From Stagonosporopsis chrysanthemi (taxonomy: Eukaryota; Ascomycota; Dothideomycetes; Pleosporales; Didymellaceae), in NCBI GenBank assembly GCA_022560025.1, contig JAFISE010000042.1, positions 147,398-211,397 of the forward strand: a stretch of DNA of 64,000 bases, written 5' to 3'. Made by a program: the position numbers and the translations under genes. Below are positions 61,134-64,000 of this stretch, piece by piece. The notes below the pieces were generated by a model. The model was not told the origin of the DNA and ran no database searches. It worked only from the letters and a program-made list of their open reading frames with translations. Within the stretch, counting starts at the first letter, position 1, and each line of letters opens with the position of its first letter.

Positions 61134-62603
61134 ATGCCCGTCTCCGTCGCGCGTCTGGCCGGCCACGCCGCGAAGCGTGTGTGCCTCAACGCCGCCCGCC
61201 CACAGCTCCGCACCGCCCTCCCTTCCCGAATCATTGCGCGCCCGCTGTCGACCACCCTCGCCCGCCGCTATGCTGAGGTCGCCGACAGCCAGCGCATGCG
61301 CATGGTCCCGACCACCGAGGACTTCAACACCCCGATCGAGCCCGAGGACCCCGAGGCCCTCGAGGAGGAGAGCCACAGCGCCCGCAAGATCCGCCACTAC
61401 ACGGTCAACTTCGGGCCTCAGCATCCCGCGGCCCACGGCGTGCTGCGTCTGATTCTGGAGCTCAATGGCGAGGAGATTGTGCGCGCCGACCCCCACGTCG
61501 GCCTGCTGCACCGCGGCACCGAGAAGCTCATTGAATACCGCACATATCTGCAGGCCCTGCCCTACTTCGACCGTCTCGACTACGTCTCCATGATGACCAA
61601 CGAGCAGTGCTTCTCGCTCGCTGTCGAGAAGCTGCTGAACGTCGACATCCCCATCCGTGCAAAGTACATCCGCACCATGTTCGGCGAGATCACCAGGATC
61701 CTGAACCACCTCATGTCCGTCCTGTCCCACGCCATGGATGTCGGTGCTCTGACACCTTTCCTGTGGGGCTTCGAGGAGCGTGAGAAGCTCATGGTACGAC
61801 GAGAAAACGCAGGTGGCAAAGTCAATGCAAGCTAACAGTCACAGGAATTCTACGAGCGTGTCTCTGGCGCCCGTCTCCACGCTGCCTACGTCCGCCCTGG
61901 AGGCGTGTCGCAGGATCTGCCCATCGGTCTGCTCGACGACATCTACCAGTGGGCCACCCAGTTCGGTGACCGCATCGACGAGACCGAGGAGATGTTGACT
62001 GACAACCGTATCTGGATCGGCCGTACCAAGGGCGTTGGTATCGTCTCAGCCGCCGATGCCATCAACTACTCCTTCTCCGGTGTCATGCTCCGAGGATCTG
62101 GTGTCCCCTGGGACATCCGCAAGTCGCAGCCATACGACGCCTACGACAGGGTTGACTTCGACGTCCCCGTCGGTGTCAACGGCGACTGCTACGACCGCTA
62201 CCTGTGCCGCATGGAGGAGTTCCGCCAGTCGCTCCGCATCATCCACCAGTGCCTGAACGACATGCCCGCCGGCCCCATCAAGGTCGAGGACTACAAAATT
62301 GCGCCTCCCCCCCGCGCCGCCATGAAGGAGAACATGGAAGCCCTCATCCACCACTTCCTGCTCTTCAGCAAGGGTTACACAGTACCACCCGGCGAGACCT
62401 ACAGCGCCATCGAGGCGCCCAAGGGCGAGATGGGTGTCTTCCTCGTCTCCGACGGCAGCGAGAGGCCCTACAGGTGCAAGATCAGGGCGCCCGGATTCGC
62501 ACACTTGGCCTGCATGGACCAGATCTCAAGGGGACATTTGCTCGCCGACGCAGTAGCCATAATAGGCACAATGGATCTGGTATTCGGCGAGGTCGACCGG
62601 TAG
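61134..62603 (+). CDS. nuo-49: NADH:ubiquinone oxidoreductase 49-kDa subunit, mitochondrial
   Basis: Two exons: join(61134..61793, 61845..62603), 472 aa. Complex I core subunit (NDUFS2/NuoD type) that lines the quinone-binding cavity in the peripheral arm. A presequence rich in Arg/Ala ([20 protein letters not shown] to [14 protein letters not shown]) targets mitochondria. The mature part has [15 protein letters not shown] (quinone-site His), [40 protein letters not shown], and the C-terminal [20 protein letters not shown] with [12 protein letters not shown]. The 51-nt intron joins EKLM to [15 protein letters not shown]. Complete, nothing missing. Upstream, 230 bases separate it from the divergent RPAC1. 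Confidence 0.97.

Positions 62604-64000
<1,397 letters not shown>

Noticed and set aside
61101..61730. 209-codon minus-strand frame opposite the complex I subunit
   Set aside because: Antisense shadow; the plus strand encodes an unmistakable 49-kDa subunit.

Overview
The window is 64 kb of filamentous ascomycete (Pezizomycotina) nuclear DNA. Introns are mostly 44-76 nt with GTRNGT donors, CTRAY-type branch sites and YAG acceptors. Gene density is about one gene per 2.3 kb on both strands, and the families are typically fungal (Zn2Cys6 regulator, LaeA-like methyltransferase, secreted GH17, 2,3-dihydroxybenzoate decarboxylase). Dothideomycetes is my best guess, but the sequence alone does not settle the class. 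I assembled exon structures by hand from splice signals and frame continuity; the coordinates are unverified models.

Left flank (1-13,934), mostly housekeeping: a 5'-truncated PPR-like protein, a small Lys/Pro/Ala-rich protein, a Ste20/GCK-family kinase resembling Nak1/POD6, the RNA polymerase I factor RRN3, a four-exon cyclophilin H and a membrane-anchored RING-H2 protein.

Centre (15,040-41,712), an accessory metabolic block: LaeA-like methyltransferase, P450, a second P450 broken by one TAA, salicylate-hydroxylase-like FAD monooxygenase, 2,3-dihydroxybenzoate decarboxylase, Zn2Cys6 regulator, FMO-type monooxygenase, SDR, a dienelactone-hydrolase-like/SnoaL fusion, a membrane-anchored linalool dehydratase/isomerase-like protein, a copper P1B-ATPase, and a secreted alpha/beta-hydrolase broken by one TGA. 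I see no PKS, NRPS or terpene cyclase, so I read the block as catabolic or modifying. The divergent hydroxylase/decarboxylase pair predicts salicylate-type aromatics going to 2,3-dihydroxybenzoate and then catechol. The eastern half, with the LDI-like protein, looks suited to alcohol, ketone, ester or lactone chemistry, perhaps on a terpenoid. That the two halves form one pathway is inference.

Right flank (43,166-62,603), housekeeping again: a GH17 glucanase with a repeat-rich stalk, an F-box-like ORF interrupted by an in-frame TGA (possibly an intron), an NAD-dependent epimerase, DNA topoisomerase I, ATP synthase gamma, a small Ser-rich protein, RPAC1 (with a probable GC-AG intron) and the complex I 49-kDa subunit. 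The last 450 bases carry a 97-nt G homopolymer and further G runs, which may be real or an assembly artefact.
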